Positions 1-61,075 of a stretch of 64,000 bases of DNA are shown in pieces (the stretch's first letter is position 1; every line of letters begins with the position of its first letter). This DNA is from Archilochus colubris (taxonomy: Eukaryota; Chordata; Aves; Apodiformes; Trochilidae), in assembly GCA_023079485.1 (NCBI GenBank), contig CM041084.1:21108609-21172608 (forward strand), given 5' to 3'. The translations under genes were made by a program, and so were the position numbers. The notes beneath the pieces were generated by a model that had not been told where the DNA came from, ran no database searches, and worked only from the letters and a program-made list of their open reading frames with translations.

Positions 1-17800
<17,800 letters not shown>

Positions 17801-20800
17801 TCAATTTTTTTCTCTGTTGGCAGACATCACGTTATTTTATGTAATTTAAAAAGGAAAATACTTAAGATTCACTTTCACTATGCATATTTATGCTTGTGTG
17901 ACTTACTAACCCACTTTCTTATGCAGTTTCCATGAACTTCAGTCAATACTTTTTTCAGAAAAGCATCCTCTCTGTATTGAAAAATACATAACTGTTTGCT
18001 TAACTGTCACTGAAGACTTTGGGAATGAAATCCTGGTATTACCAAAACTCCCTATGGAGTTGTGCTTCCTGTGGGGCCAGTTTTCTTTCTGAGATTTCTG
18101 CAGATACTCACTTACTGCACACTGCTTAATTCTCCACGAATTGGGTTTAAAGAAGGGAAAGTATGTGACTTCTAGTCTTGCAGAATTCTTCATATGCTTT
18201 CAGTTTATCATGTTTCATTCAATTGTTTTTATGCAGCATTAGCAGCATTCTTACTAAAATTATTATGTAATTTCTAAAGTGAGTAAAGAAACTATTATAT
18301 AGTTCCTATTTTAATTTCTAATTACAAGCCCTCTGATTCATTGCTCTTTTTTTCAGTAGATTTCAAGGTTTCCTTAGGTCAGTGTTGCTATTTCCATCTT
18401 ACTGAATGTCTTACTTGGAGCCTGGGCTCAAGCTGGGAATAGATTTGCTGATTTCCTAGTTACCAGGACAAGGCTCCTCTCCATCCACAAAGCCACATCA
18501 CCTTTGTTTTGCTTTGATTCATGCTTGGAAGTGATACATGTCTTTTAAAAGATATAAAATATTTGTGGAGTGCATTGAATATTGAAATCACCTTATTAGC
18601 ATTAAGTTACATTTTACTCATCACATACATTCCAGAACCTTTCCTGTTCTGTTTAGGAATTTTGCTACTGACCACCTATGAACTGGCTCTGGGGTCTGGG
18701 TTACTTATTGTCAGTCTGTGCAAGGTGACTGGACAGAAGAATATTACTTCAAAGGAGTAGTATTTACCAGATGTCAGAAAGTGCTGGTAATAATCAGTGT
18801 CACTTATTATTTGGAAAGCAGCATCAAGTAAACATTTTGGTTAAATTTTCTGTATACTAGAATTATTGTGCTATTTAATTTCCTACCTTTTCTTGTCTTA
18901 AATCTGTAATTTTAAATTACATTCCTTTTCAGATTCTTTTGCAAAGTTTCCGTTGTTACTATCTTGTAAAGTGAGATTGTTGCTATTAAATTGCAGTGGT
19001 TTGTTTCTTTAATTGCGTTGGTTTTGTGTTCAAATCACATAGTTTGATGGTTTCAAAATTTTGGTCCTAATACAGCAGCTACATGTGAACAAACACAACG
19101 TGTTTTGTACATCTTTAAAATAGCATTTTTTAATAGCTGTGATATCACTAGCCATATCATAGTGTGATTTTGCAGAATATATAGTTCATGAAAAGTAATT
19201 CTCAGTATATCCAACACATCTAAGCTACATTTTAAATGAAATTAGAACAGAGTAACAGATCAGATAATAGGCTGAGGTTAGAGTTTGTCCATTGTATACA
19301 CTTTGCTTAATTTTACAGTCCAGTGACAAGTTCTGTGTTTTAATTTTCAAAAACATGCTGAGGAGGATCCTATGGTAAAATATGGAGACATTTTCCTGCT
19401 TATATTTTGGAGTTACACAGTGAAGCAAGTACCAGTAAAGCTTAAAAAAGACAGGAAAAAGTAACTTGAATAAGTCTTGGCATCTGCAGCTCCAAGTCCA
19501 TGTAGAACATACTCTAGAAAAGTAGTTATTTTCCTTCTTTTGATGGTAAGTACTAATGTGGAAAAATCCAAAAGATTGTAGTACCAAAACTTTAAAAAGT
19601 AATGAAAATGTGTTGGACTTTAAAAATATTAGGAACAAGGCTTCAGTTAAATCAACAATCAGGATTTTCAAATAGGTAATGCATGAAAGAGTAAAGGTAA
19701 CTTTTTAATCTTGGATTATATTACCAAAGTCCATTTAATATTGTAGGGCCTAAGAAAAGTTAGGGCTGCTGGGAATCAATATTCACTCGTTAAGAGTCAG
19801 TTCACTTCATGGTAGTCCCCAGATCCCACTTTGTTCCTGCTGAAATACTTGCTTCTCAGAGCTTATTAAACTGCCTGTAAAGCACCTTGACTTACTGTGA
19901 TGATGACCTTTTATTATTTTCTTAAGTGCTTTGTCAGGGTACCCGTGTGCTAAAAACATACAAAATACAGGGGAAAAAAAATGGTTTCTGCCTCCCAGCA
20001 TTTGCAGTCTTTCACGTTACACAAATACAGAAAATTGTGTTACTGAGCTTAGATGAGCAGCTTACAAAGAAGGCCCCCACATGGAAATTTCTCAAGGCTC
20101 TTTTACAAGAAGGATTAAGTCGCTTTGGAGAGTGAATTAAGATCTCTTGAAATATCCTGACAGTATTTTCATTTTCTGCCCTTCGTTCTATCCATGGATA
20201 CTCTGGACATCCAATTTTATTTCCTTATCCAAAACTGACATGGTTGAAATTGGTAAGAAATTACATGTCCCATTTAGAGTTTAGCCTTTAGAATAGCAGA
20301 GGTGTAAATGAGCAAGTGTTTGATTAGATATTTACCTTTTATCTGAGGTCCCCAGTGAACCAAAAAGGCATTATTTTTTTCTTAACTAATGAGAATTAAT
20401 CTGAAGATTAAAACTTGTTATAACACAGTACCTCTTCAACTATCAGTGGGCTGTAACTTGGGCATGGGGCATGGTAGCACCCATCCAGTGTATCCTTGGA
20501 TTTGGTGAAATGATAGTTGAATCAAGTGCTGCCCTGTGGGTCTCTAGAGAGTGAAATTCTTAAAAGTTGAACTATCTGCCACCTGGTGGTGAACTGTATC
20601 TTTATACATAGTGTGTATTAAATGCAGTTTATAATTTCAATATGAACATAGTCTGTAAATTAAAAAACAGCAGTAAAACCTCAGATGCTGGACAAGGTCT
20701 CAAACTGTCAGGGATCTCTGCACTCAGGCAGCTGGCACAAGATCATCAGTGGCAGCTGAGGCAGTGCTCAGCTTATCTCCATTCAACTCAAAATGCAGCA

Positions 20801-23800
20801 TCACTGGTGGCTATGTAGTGTGTTCAGCTGTAGATGTGTGTTTTCTCTCACCTCGTAAATAGCACTATTTTAGATTAAAATAAAGTTTAAACAATTTTAA
20901 CTACTAATTGTTTCTGAAGTTGAGAAAAATAAAAGCAACTCAATCGTTACTCTTTTCATGTTTCTACCTATAAAGGCAAATGTAAGCTGGCAAATTCAGT
21001 GCTAACCTTACTCATATCTATATAATAGGATGATAAATCATAAAATCCTGTCATGATAGATAGATAGATACATACATACATAGACAATATGTTCATTTGC
21101 AAACCATTTGAAACTGAAGTTTCAGGTAGAAAAGGCAGCAGCCAAGTATCATTTTCAGATTAAAGGAGCATTTTTTTGTGTAAACTGGCACCAGGCACCA
21201 TCTTCTCTTTGACAGCTGTAGCAGAAGGAGTATTGAGTTATTTCCATCAGTAATCCTTTGGAATCCACAGGTTGCAAAATGTGATGCCTTTCTGTGATGA
21301 CTTAACTGAAGTATCTCTTGTTTTATTGATATGCTTTTCTCCTAGGAATAAACAGCACCAGTTAGTATGTTTGATCATTAAATATCTTTTCTGCCTTGAA
21401 AGCTTACAGCTGCAGGGAAGGAAAATGTGATGAGAAGAAAGCACAAATGATATACTTGTTTACAGCTTATCTTTGTAATTCTGGAGAGAAGGACTTTGTG
21501 TTCACATGACTGGTGATACGGTCTGAATAAAACCCAAATGAGGAATGGTCCTGCCAGTTTTATATTATAAAGGTAGGAAATTTGAAATACTTCCTTGAGA
21601 TCAGAAATCCCACTTATAAAAGATTAGCTGGTCCTGCTACAAGAGATTTTGGGCAACAAAGGTGGAAGAAATTATTTCAAAGGGCTCCTGTTATAAGCAT
21701 TTTTTAAAGGTTTTTGGGGATTTGGTGGTAGTAAGGAGTTTAAAGAAGCCTCAGGACTGTCTTCTCCCCAACCCTCACCAGATTTTTAAGCATACTCCCA
21801 CCAGAATTGGGCCCCTCAGCTTCTCCTCATTCTGGGTAGAAACCATTAGTGTCCTACTCATGCTGGAGTTTACCTGTCTGGCTGCGGCATATGCAGCACA
21901 AGGTACTTGGGTAGATTCTGTTCCCCACACATTTCTTCTGGAAGTTTTCCATCAGTAAAGGAAGAGGCTGGAACCACATTTCAAACTAAGGAGAACGTGT
22001 GAAGAGAATCTGCTTGGGACTTGCCCCCACCACATACTACCCTTACCTGCTTGCTTAGGGCAGCACCTTTCTCCCAAAGCCCCCTACCCCGGGAGCTGGT
22101 AAAGACTACAGCTGTGGCTTCCCTTTCCACTGTCTTCAGGGAATGCCCCTTCGCTAAGCCCATCCCCCTGATTCCACCTTCAGTTTTGTGCCGTGCTGTG
22201 AGGCCAGTATCGATGGGACAAAATGTGACATTGATCTGACATTTCAGTCAAGCTGCTTTTAGGTGTTGGTGAGGGTGAGCTCTCTCAAGTTCTCTGCCAC
22301 TTTGTGTCTATGCTGTTAGGTCTACCTTGGATGTTACACCTCTTAATCCTGTATCAAATAACACAATGAGGGAAGCAGAACGCAATAGGGAAGTTCCCCC
22401 ATGTGAAGAATGTTTCTCTCCTGAGAGCTGGATTGGTCTTTCACTCATTGGAATCAGCAGTCTACCTACATAGATGTGTGTGCATGCATGTGCACATGTA
22501 CATATAAAAATGCTAATTTCAGCTTTTTGACATCAAGCAATGTCAAAGTAAAGTCATTCACTTAGACTGACTGGAAGAACCGGCACAAGGCCTCATAAAG
22601 GCTTTTATTAATTAACTTCATTGATCTCCTGGTCTGACATTGCACGGTCAAAGCTATGCTTGATGCTGAGTTTTTGTTGTGCCTATGCCCCCAACTTCCA
22701 GGAGGTTCATTTGCAACTGTCTACTACCTTAGACCTGATGGCTAAATTTTGTCATTAAAGCCTGTCTAATGTCTATATTCTAAGCAATTTACTCTGCAGT
22801 CATTTAACATTTAACAGAGGCTTTTCTTTTGCAGAAAGCTATAAAATTCTGAAACATAAAATCATGCTGTAAAATCTCAAAAAATTCAGCATAGAAATGG
22901 AAAAGTTCTAATAGAGTCTGCCCGTTTTCTTTATAGGGAAGACACTGTGTCTATCAGACACTCCTTGATTCAGTGTAATTCTCCATGTGGTTGGTGTACA
23001 TCCTGAACTGTACTGTTATTCTGCTTCTAACCATGTGGAAGATATAAAGAACCTTTACTGACATTATTCATTTGTATGATTTGTAAGTTAATGGGATACT
23101 TCCAGTTGGAGCATGCTTCAGGATGTTGGAAATTACTTTCTCTTGGCTATGCTGGAAAATCTGGGAAATACAGCATCTACCCAGAAGTAGATGATCTCCC
23201 ACAGTAGATTGCTACCACAAAGAGCATTCTGTTTGCCATAAAATACTGTTCTCCTCCAAGGTCTGCTTGTCTTCAGATTGCATTCTCCCAAAACTGACAG
23301 TGCATCTTTCCAAATAAGAGTTGTTTATTCTCTAGAAATAGGTAGTGAATACTAAAGTATTTTATAGACACACTATTTGTTTTGGGATAGCTAAACAAAT
23401 GTTTCCTTCTCTGGACATGAGCTTTGAGAACTATCCTTCTCAATATCCTCAAGGTTTCCAGACTCTATATTGTAACCAGGTGTCTTAACTGTTAAATACC
23501 CTATGCTAAGCAGTACATGTAGGAACACCTTAATAACTGTAGTCTCCTACAAATGCTCTGAGATATAATCAGGATGTAGCTTCTTTAGTGGGAAAAGAAT
23601 GCTCATCACAGGAAAAAGCCCCTTTTTGTTTGTGGGTAAAGAATTATCAGAAACAGAAAGAAAACTGACAACTTTCATTTAGAAAAAATGCTGAAATGGT
23701 CTAAAGATGAAGAGTAATTCCTGTATCTATTGCTCCCTGCAGAATCAGAGGGAGAAATCATCTTGACTGTACCTGCAACCTCCCCGCAAAGAGGAGGAAA

Positions 23801-26800
23801 CAGGAGGTGCATAGATAAGGAGGAACTGTTAAAAGCTGATCAGAGAACTGAGACGGGAGCTGTGAGGAGGATGTTGGATTGATTTGTAGACTGGGTGTAC
23901 AAAAGTAATTGATGAGTATTTGCCAGAGCTCCCACAGCACCACCAGTAGGTGCTGTAGGCAGTGTCAGTGTAGACCTGTGTCAACACTCTTTGTCAATAA
24001 ATCTGTCACCACTAATTCTCATTCACATATATGGTTTGAGAAGCGTTGGAAAGAAAAAAAAAGTTGGGCATAGAAATGCAAAACATGTATTTGCAATAAG
24101 CATTATTTGAGAGTCAGTTCTAATTATCAAATATCTTTTCATGTAAAACTTTATTTATCTTTTAGGGCTAGGAACGCAAGGAACAGAGGAATTGCAGTGC
24201 TGGAGACAGCTTTAGCCTGGGTTTGATCTAAGTCTTGTATCCTGCTTCCAACAATCATCAAAACCAGATGCTTTAGAAAACTGGGAAAGGAATCTCTGCT
24301 AGTGATAATAATCCCACAGGATAAATTTTTAATAATATGTTTTCAATATGCATGTAAATTTCTAGCCCTTTTTAATGCTATATAGCCCATGGCCATTGCT
24401 GATGAAGGCACCAGCATGGAGCAGTAGATGTTTCAATGCAAGTGGTATGGTATGGTATGAGCTGCATTTTAAAATAGAATTCAACAAAAACTTGAATGTC
24501 AGAGTATAGCAGAAAGAGTGGTCTGTTTTGAGAGTGCTTGTTCCCCAGTTTGAAAGCTGCAGCCAACACAGGCCATCAGCAAGTGAGCTGCTGGAGACAG
24601 GCAAGGGTGCATCTCACCCAGCATGGGTGAATGAGACAAACCACAGAGATCACAAGGATGCAAGTGTGTAACAGATGGGATCACAGGCTCATTTCATTCC
24701 ATAACCACTTCTACCAATTCTGATGTGCCAACTATATAGATGCATTTTGAAGCATTTTTTCAATATATGTTGCATCTATATTCTTTTACCCTTATGCCTC
24801 ATTCGGGACCAAAGATTACAAGAAGTTCCCACCAAGTTGTTTATTATGACTTCCATATCAAATCCATGTTAAATGATAAATGCCGTATGTGGTGTGAAAA
24901 TGCGGGAGCAGTCCTACAACTGCATGAAAATTTCACGTACTTTTCTTCTGCAGTGTTTAATACACAGAACATGTAGCCTATTCTGATGATGCCAGTAGTC
25001 TGAATGCTGTATTATCTATCACTAGCTCACTGGGATGTAATTCACTGGGCAGGTAAACAAGTCTGGGTTAGGCCTGGCTGCTTAAGGGAAACAGTACCTG
25101 TGACTGGCTGGCTTTATTCAGTTGCAGAGGAGCAGAGAAGAAGGGTATGACCCTGGCCACACACTACACAGTCTCACGTGATGGTTTATCCAACAGGTGA
25201 GATCTGACAAAGCTCCTTAAAGTCCTGGGAGTTAAGGCCTCCCAGTCCTTGGAACTCCTGTCACCCACTGAAATGGCTAAAGAATTTCAGTGTTTCTAGG
25301 GCTTCATTTTGAGTTCTGGATTTTGCTGTGGGAGTCAGCTAAGAAAAAGTTAAACATGACAACACCAGAGTTAATTTTCGGATCTGAGCCTACACTCATG
25401 TTTACATTCCAGTTGGCTTGAAGTCTCTCAGACCTGTAGGCTCAGGATCATTTTGTAAAGCCATGATAGGCCCATGACTATGTGCCTGTTATGCAAAGCA
25501 GAGGAGAGATGGTAGGATAGAGAAAGGTCCAGAAAGATGAGAGTTATAGTGGTGTAGAGCATCTCCTGTACATGAGTCTGTTCCTTGGTGGCTGACAGTG
25601 ATGAGATCAGCCAGGAAGAGCCACATCTGTAGAGCTTTATTGACCTTTCTCTCTTTCTTTCTTCTAATTTGTTGCTATCAGCAACTGAATATTTTGGCTA
25701 CATCTAGCAGCAAACCTGAAGTCACTAGTAAAGCTCTAAGGAGACCCATGAAAATAAGCAGCTAATCAATGAATAATTCATCAAATGCGGGAACTATTTT
25801 AATTATTTCATTATACACTGTTTAGTGCTAAGTGAAGCGTGTCTCCTGATTAGGAAGTCTGTTTTCTTTTGTTATTTCTTTTAGCTTTTGTGGGAAATGA
25901 CTGCTTTCTTCTTTCTAATCTTTGTAAAATAAAAGGCTTTTATATTCCTTATACCTCTAGGAAGATAATAAATTAAAACCAATATATTCTCACCTTCACA
26001 AACACAAGGTCCCTACCTGTTAAATTTAGAATTAAACATTTCTCTTAGCATTTTATGAGTGGTGCAAGTGTATGTAGCTGTGTGGGGAGTTCCCAGACAT
26101 ACCCACCCACTACCACAGAGGTCTTGGAAGTATAGCTGCTATATAATATGCTGCTTATTGTCCTAATGGTACATACTCCATTTAACTCACTTTGGTTGAG
26201 GATATGGGGTCCTGAAACTCAGGGGTACATTTTTTCACCTTACTGCTCTATTTGGGGACATTACCTATATATGTGGTTACCAGAATCTATTAAGAAGTGC
26301 AACTGCAGTCTGCAATGTCTGCAGAGTGAATTTAAACACTCTGGTCAAAGTTCAGAAATGAGAAATTACATCAGCAATCCTCAGGGCAGGTCAGATCCAT
26401 ACCTCTCTGTTCTGGTTGACTTCTCTCTGTGTGGTGTAACAAGCAGTCTCAAGTTCATGAAACACAAAGCACAATTCACTGTTGTCATTAGCCTTGTAAC
26501 AGTCAAATCTGGAGTATGGTTTCAGTTGTGCCTCTCAGGAGATAAACTGTAATATCCATGAGGTTATTATTCTTCACACATGCTATGAAGTATAGAATAG
26601 CTCTGTTCTGCAGCTATCCTCCTCTTGATCCCCAGGAGGAGTATAGGAAGGTTTCAGGGAGACCTTCTAGCAGGGAACACAAGTAGGAACTTGCTGGGAG
26701 AGATTCATATTGCCACTTTTTTCATCACTGTGAACTGCAAGAAGAGTTAGGATCCAGGACTCCCGTACTCCAATTGTCTCAAAGAAGTGAGGAAAACTGG

Positions 26801-28250
26801 TAAAGGATAGAAGATGGTTAAACCCACAGTTTCTCTAACACAGTGATTCAATATAGATGTTTATTATTGACATATGATTCTTCCCGTTCTCCTACACATT
26901 ATTATGAAGGGAAAAAAATTATTAGTAATCACTGGATTGACTTCTCTCCAAGCTATGGGGCAAATGTTTACAAAAGTTGTTGTTTGTTGTTGAAAAACTA
27001 TTGGGTATTGTGTCTTGTTTGAAGATTTCCTTTCTCTCATATACAGCACAGCTGATAGAATATAATACACATATGCACATACATCTACTGTACAAGTGAC
27101 TGAAGGGTTGCTTCTAAGGATCTTTTCAAAATGTGGTAACATGAAAGGCACATTTCCCTCTGAAATACAGCAAGGGCTTGACATTGGGAGGTTGTACATG
27201 GAAAAACGTTAATTACAGACTCCATGCAGTAGATGAGAGTAAGCCACTCATCTAGGTTCTTTTTTTTTCCCTCTCCCTTTGGTCATTTGTGGAAGACCAG
27301 CACCTCAGCAATTTAGCCATATTCAGGAACAATTGCTGCTTTTAAAGATGCATGTGCTCTGTCATGTTTTATTTTATTTGGAATGTGATAGTTGAGTATT
27401 TTCTAGCCTTAACAATTTAGTACTCTTGAATTTTCCACCCACCACAGCTAGTAACATGACAGAGCATACATCTAATAAATCCCTATACTCTGTTACCCAT
27501 TCTGAATTGTCTTTGCTTCTGTCCTTTCACAACAAAGGAGCTCCCAGAAGTTCACCTGTGACAGGAAGCAAATACTCAGTGACTATTTCTTAGAACAAGG
27601 CTGGCATTTCTTCCTATAGGATACAACTGGCTATTAGCCTAGACTAAGGCAGTTTAGGAGAACTGTTGCAGATGAAGTACAGCTGACAGAGTGACCTGGG
27701 CTTTTGTCTCCCTTTGAGACTTGATGCATCTGAATTCCAGCTTTCTGTGTAAGGACAGATCAAGTGCAGTGTACAGAGTGGCCCAGAGCTGGTGCTCAGT
27801 ATGTGTAGGTTCAGAGTCTGATCAAGAGGGTACAGATGGAGGCACCTATAGAGGCACACCTAGGTGTCATCTGCTTAGGCAGCGAGATCTTTTACTTGGC
27901 ATGTCACCTGTAATATCTGATAAACATTACAGCATCTTAAATCAAAAAGACAAAAAAGTAATCAACATTACCAACTTCAATAAAAATGGGAAGAGGCAAT
28001 ATTTTACTGACATTAGATTACTTTCAAGAGAGTGGTGGGGATAAGAAGGAATTACAAATGCATGCTATTCTTAAGTCTTAATGTGGCGTTTGCAGCATTG
28101 CTGAACCAAGCACTCAGGAATTCTGAATCTCACCACGAAATCTTGACATGACACTGGAAATCGCCGAAGTTCAGCTAATTAATACAAGTTCCTTTTTGCT
28201 TTCCTGTGGTCAAATCACTGCCACTCCACATTTCCTAGGCTTCGGGAAAA
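17801..28250. other. Intergenic DNA between FAM171A1 and NMT2
   Basis: About 10 kb of AT-rich sequence with no recognisable gene, RNA gene or CR1 element. It contains a short ATAG/CATA microsatellite at 21055-21081. The longest open frames (148 codons on the minus strand at 19225-19671, 134 codons on the plus strand at 26148-26552) have no recognisable domains and are within chance expectation for this much sequence. The last few hundred bases lead into the NMT2 CpG island. Confidence 0.6.
21055..21081. repeat. Tetranucleotide microsatellite (ATAG/CATA)
   Basis: Four to five copies of ATAG are followed directly by three copies of CATA, in intergenic DNA. It is short and probably of low variability. 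Confidence 0.8.
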
Positions 28251-28259
28251 CAAGTGCTG

Positions 28260-28893
28260 CGAGAGCCGGTGGCCACGGCCGCGCATGGAGGGGGCGATCG
28301 CCACGGTAACCTCAGCAGCGTCCACCGGCGCCAACTTCGGCGTCAGTGTTCGTGGTGTGAGAAGAAAACGCAGGGAGGTGGCTGAACGAGCCCCGATGCT
28401 GCCGAGGCCCGGCAGCTGCCCGCCCCACCGAGCGGGCCCCGCGGGGAGCGGGCCCTCGGCTGCAAGCAGGCCCCGACCCCAGGGCGCGGGGACGGACACC
28501 GCTGGCCAGCGCCTCGGCGGGGGCTGCGCCGTGGCTGCCGGAGCCCAACCGACCCTGTGCGGAGACCCGAGGTCAGGAGGAAGGGGGAGGGTATAGGTTC
28601 GGTGTTGGCTACGAAGGGGTCAGACAGCGGCCGTCACCGCCCGGGGGCGGAACCTCCCAGGTGTGAGGGACAGGGAGGGGCGGGGTGGAAGAGGGCAGGG
28701 CACGGAGCCCCCCGCAGTACGGCCCCGCCCGGTCCTCCTTAGGGCGGAGGGGAGCGGTCGGGCAGCCCCCGCCTCCTCCGCCAGCACGGGGGAGGACAGC
28801 AGCTAGAGGGAGCTCCTCCGGACTGCATCTGCCCGTGCGCCCCGGTTCCTTTCATAGGCTCTACCGCCCCCTCCCCTCCCTCCTTCCCCCGTG
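28260..28893 (+). promoter_or_regulatory. NMT2: NMT2 CpG-island promoter and 5'UTR
   Basis: Base composition changes sharply from AT-rich to GC/CpG-rich at about 28260 and stays so to about 29520, across the first exon. No TATA box is placed convincingly, which fits a housekeeping CpG-island promoter. Visible Sp/KLF-type GC boxes include 28643-28650 (GGGGGCGG) and 28677-28688 (GGGGCGGGGTGG). An X-box-like element lies at 28297-28310. The exact transcription start cannot be read from the sequence; 28550-28850 is my best guess. Confidence 0.75.
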
Positions 28894-58464
<29,571 letters not shown>

Positions 58465-59100
58465 GGACGCTTGTGTTTCTAGAACTCTGTGGTCATCATT
58501 TGAATCATAATTTGATCTCCATAACTCTTGGAACGGTGTTATTCAAGAGGAGTAAAAGCACAACATCAGTGATACTGAGTCCATTAAACCTGAACAATGA
58601 AGACATCCATATGTGACCAAATTTATGCATTTTCAGATAGATCAGAAGGTCCATGAAACTCTTTTATTGTCCATGAGAAGAATAAAAGCACATTCATTTA
58701 AGTTTCAAAGCTTAGCTTGCACCTTGAGGAGAGGAAGGTATTTTTTTTCCACTCTGTAGAAAAGACTGTTTTGTACAAACTGAACTTCAGTGGTGGATTA
58801 GGGTACAGAAATATTTGCTATGATGTGGAAGAACTGCTGCATTTCTATTTATTAAGTGATGGTGTGTGTTTGTCAGTGTAACAGAATGAAGGATACAAAC
58901 TTGAGTATCTTTGCATATTTACTTCACATGGATATCATCACTTGGGGGAAAACCATGAAGTACAATACGTTTGTAGCTCTATGAAAGTCCTGGATGTTTT
59001 TGTAACTGGAGCAGTATGACAATGTACTGGTTTAACTGGTGCATTTGTTTCTCCATACGCAACGCTGCCAAATCAATAAAAATACAGATTTGTACTTTGA
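58465..59100 (+). other. NMT2: NMT2 3'UTR (proximal form)
   Basis: From the TGA to a poly(A) signal AATAAA at 59075-59080; an earlier AATAAA lies at 58681-58686. Later AATAAA copies at 61363 and 62694 could give longer forms, so the true end is uncertain. Confidence 0.6.
59075..59080 (+). terminator. NMT2: Candidate NMT2 poly(A) signal (proximal)
   Basis: AATAAA in CAATAAAAATACAG, followed by a moderately T/GT-rich stretch ('atttgtactttgatcttc'). Confidence 0.5.
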
Positions 59101-60959
59101 TCTTCAATAGATCAGTGGATTGATTTAACAGTATCGCACTGTTCAGTGCAGGTGTTACCTATGTTCCTGGAATGATAATACATTACTGTACTTAATTTAC
59201 AGTTGTGGCACAAAACCTTAGTTTTTCCTCAGTAGAACAACATCAGCCTGTGTGTAAAACTAAGAATTTTAGTAGTGCTATCAGGATATTTATAGTTTGA
59301 ATGTTTTCAACGCTTCTGCGAAATTGCACATATTCCTTTGTCTACTTTGATTTCCTATGAAGTCTGTAATTCTAATGAAAAGTATCTTGTGTAAATACGT
59401 ATTCATAAATTGTTCCTGGTGGTGTTTTTATCCTGACTTTGGAACAAGAAGTTTTGCTATACATGTGGCTGGTAAGCAGAAGAGAAATGGTCTACCCTCT
59501 GTCCTTGGAAGTCTCTGTATTGCGCTTCATGAAATGTAGGAGGGTGGGTCTGTGTTTTTGGGGGGAGCTGTCATAATTCCCTCATGGATGCTCAGCAACC
59601 ATAACAGCTTTTTGAAGCACTTTACATGCATTCCAGTGTAATGTCATTGCTAGATGTGATAGCAGTTCTTTCAGCTCATGGATGCTGCAGTAATGTGAGC
59701 ACCAAGAAAATCTGCAGTAGGAAACTGTTCTTGCTGACAGTGCCAAATTGTGGTCATGAAGCCTCTGTGCTGTGAGCATCTTTCGAATGTGACTTGAATA
59801 TCTCATGCAAATATCTATACTTTCCTTTTAAAACATGCCTGTAATTCTGACAGCAGATTTTGCTGAAAGTTGAATTCTGTACCTGGAAGCATCAATTCAG
59901 ATGAAGATGCATTGCTCTGTTCTTCATACCTCTTAGCTCTATCCACGTCCTTATAGCAATGGGGTTTTTCTTTCCTACCACTCCTTTTCCAGTGGGTGAA
60001 TGGTTTGTGGGTTGGTTTCTTGTTGAATTGTGGTGGGAGGATTCTGCCCTAGAAAGGTGATAAATGCTTGCCTTTATTGTGTTTTAGCTATGTGATTAAA
60101 GCATTTGACCCCCTTAAATGAAGGAAGGGATTGGACATGGTTTGTCTGACTAGTCCAGAACCTCATAAATTTAAAAGGGCTTCAAAAGGACATTTCAGAC
60201 ATGTAATGGTGCAGTTGAGCTTTACAACTTTGGCCACTCTGATACCCGTCTGCTAGTAGCAGTCATAACAGATGGTGCAGAGGGAGTTTGGGCTCCCTGC
60301 ATGAGGCTTGAGCAGAATTAAGTGCCTGAAAATGTAATCAGTGGCAGTGATAACTGAAATAACAAGAAGGAATTAATCCATGAAAGACACCAAATTTTTA
60401 ATTCCCAACAGGAGGGAAGTTGTCCTCTTTGCTGGGCATTCACATTAGAGCCTGCTGGGATGAGGAGAATGTTCACCAAGGCACTCTGTGTTCTGCATAG
60501 ACTCCAAAGGCAGAGCCTTGGCAGCCCTCACTCAGCTGGTGCCTAATGTGAGGTAGGACAGCTGAAGCACAGCTCTTTTCTCAGAGATGAGGTAATTTCT
60601 TGCAAAGAAATTATCATGGCTCAGCTCCTAATTTGGATGGGTGGTCTTGAATGCAGGTGAAAGATGTGCTCATGTTCTCTGCCTTCCCCCCCCTCAAAAA
60701 AAATTAGTTGGAAGAATAGTAGGCAGACATTTTCTTTTCTCCTCCCTTCTTATTTCAAAGAAGAACTTTGTCTGGAAAAGGACTGGGGCTGTGATGGGAT
60801 AAAATATGTCTAGGTAGAAGACAGACGTGAACCTAGGTTTTCTGCAGATGGGCTTTCTGCCCTAATCTTGGAGAAACTGCATGTGAAGGAGTGTGGCCAC
60901 TCTTGTTCTCTCTTCTGGGAGAACTGTACAATTTAGTTCAGGTTGTGGAGTCTCCTTCT

Positions 60960-61075
60960 CTGATATTATAAAACCTGACATTCAAAAGCTGCCTGGATGC
61001 AGTCCTGTGTAATGTGCTCTAGGCAGCCCTGATCTGGCAGTGGGGTTGGACTAGATGACCTCCTCTGCCTCCCAG
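60960..61075 (+). mobile_element. CR1 LINE 3' remnant
   Basis: Reads 'agctgcctggatgcagtcct', 'gtgtaatgtgctctaggcag' and 'ggggttggactagatgacct', the CR1 3' end of the type ending 'ggactagatgatctccagag'. It is short and diverged. Confidence 0.75.

Noticed and set aside
19225..19671. 148-codon minus-strand frame
   Set aside because: AT-rich, low-information content rich in Phe/Leu/Ser. Fits chance expectation.
26148..26552. 134-codon plus-strand frame in the FAM171A1-NMT2 interval
   Set aside because: No domain, signal or family resemblance, and unremarkable codon use. A frame of this length is expected about once or twice by chance in a window this size and composition.
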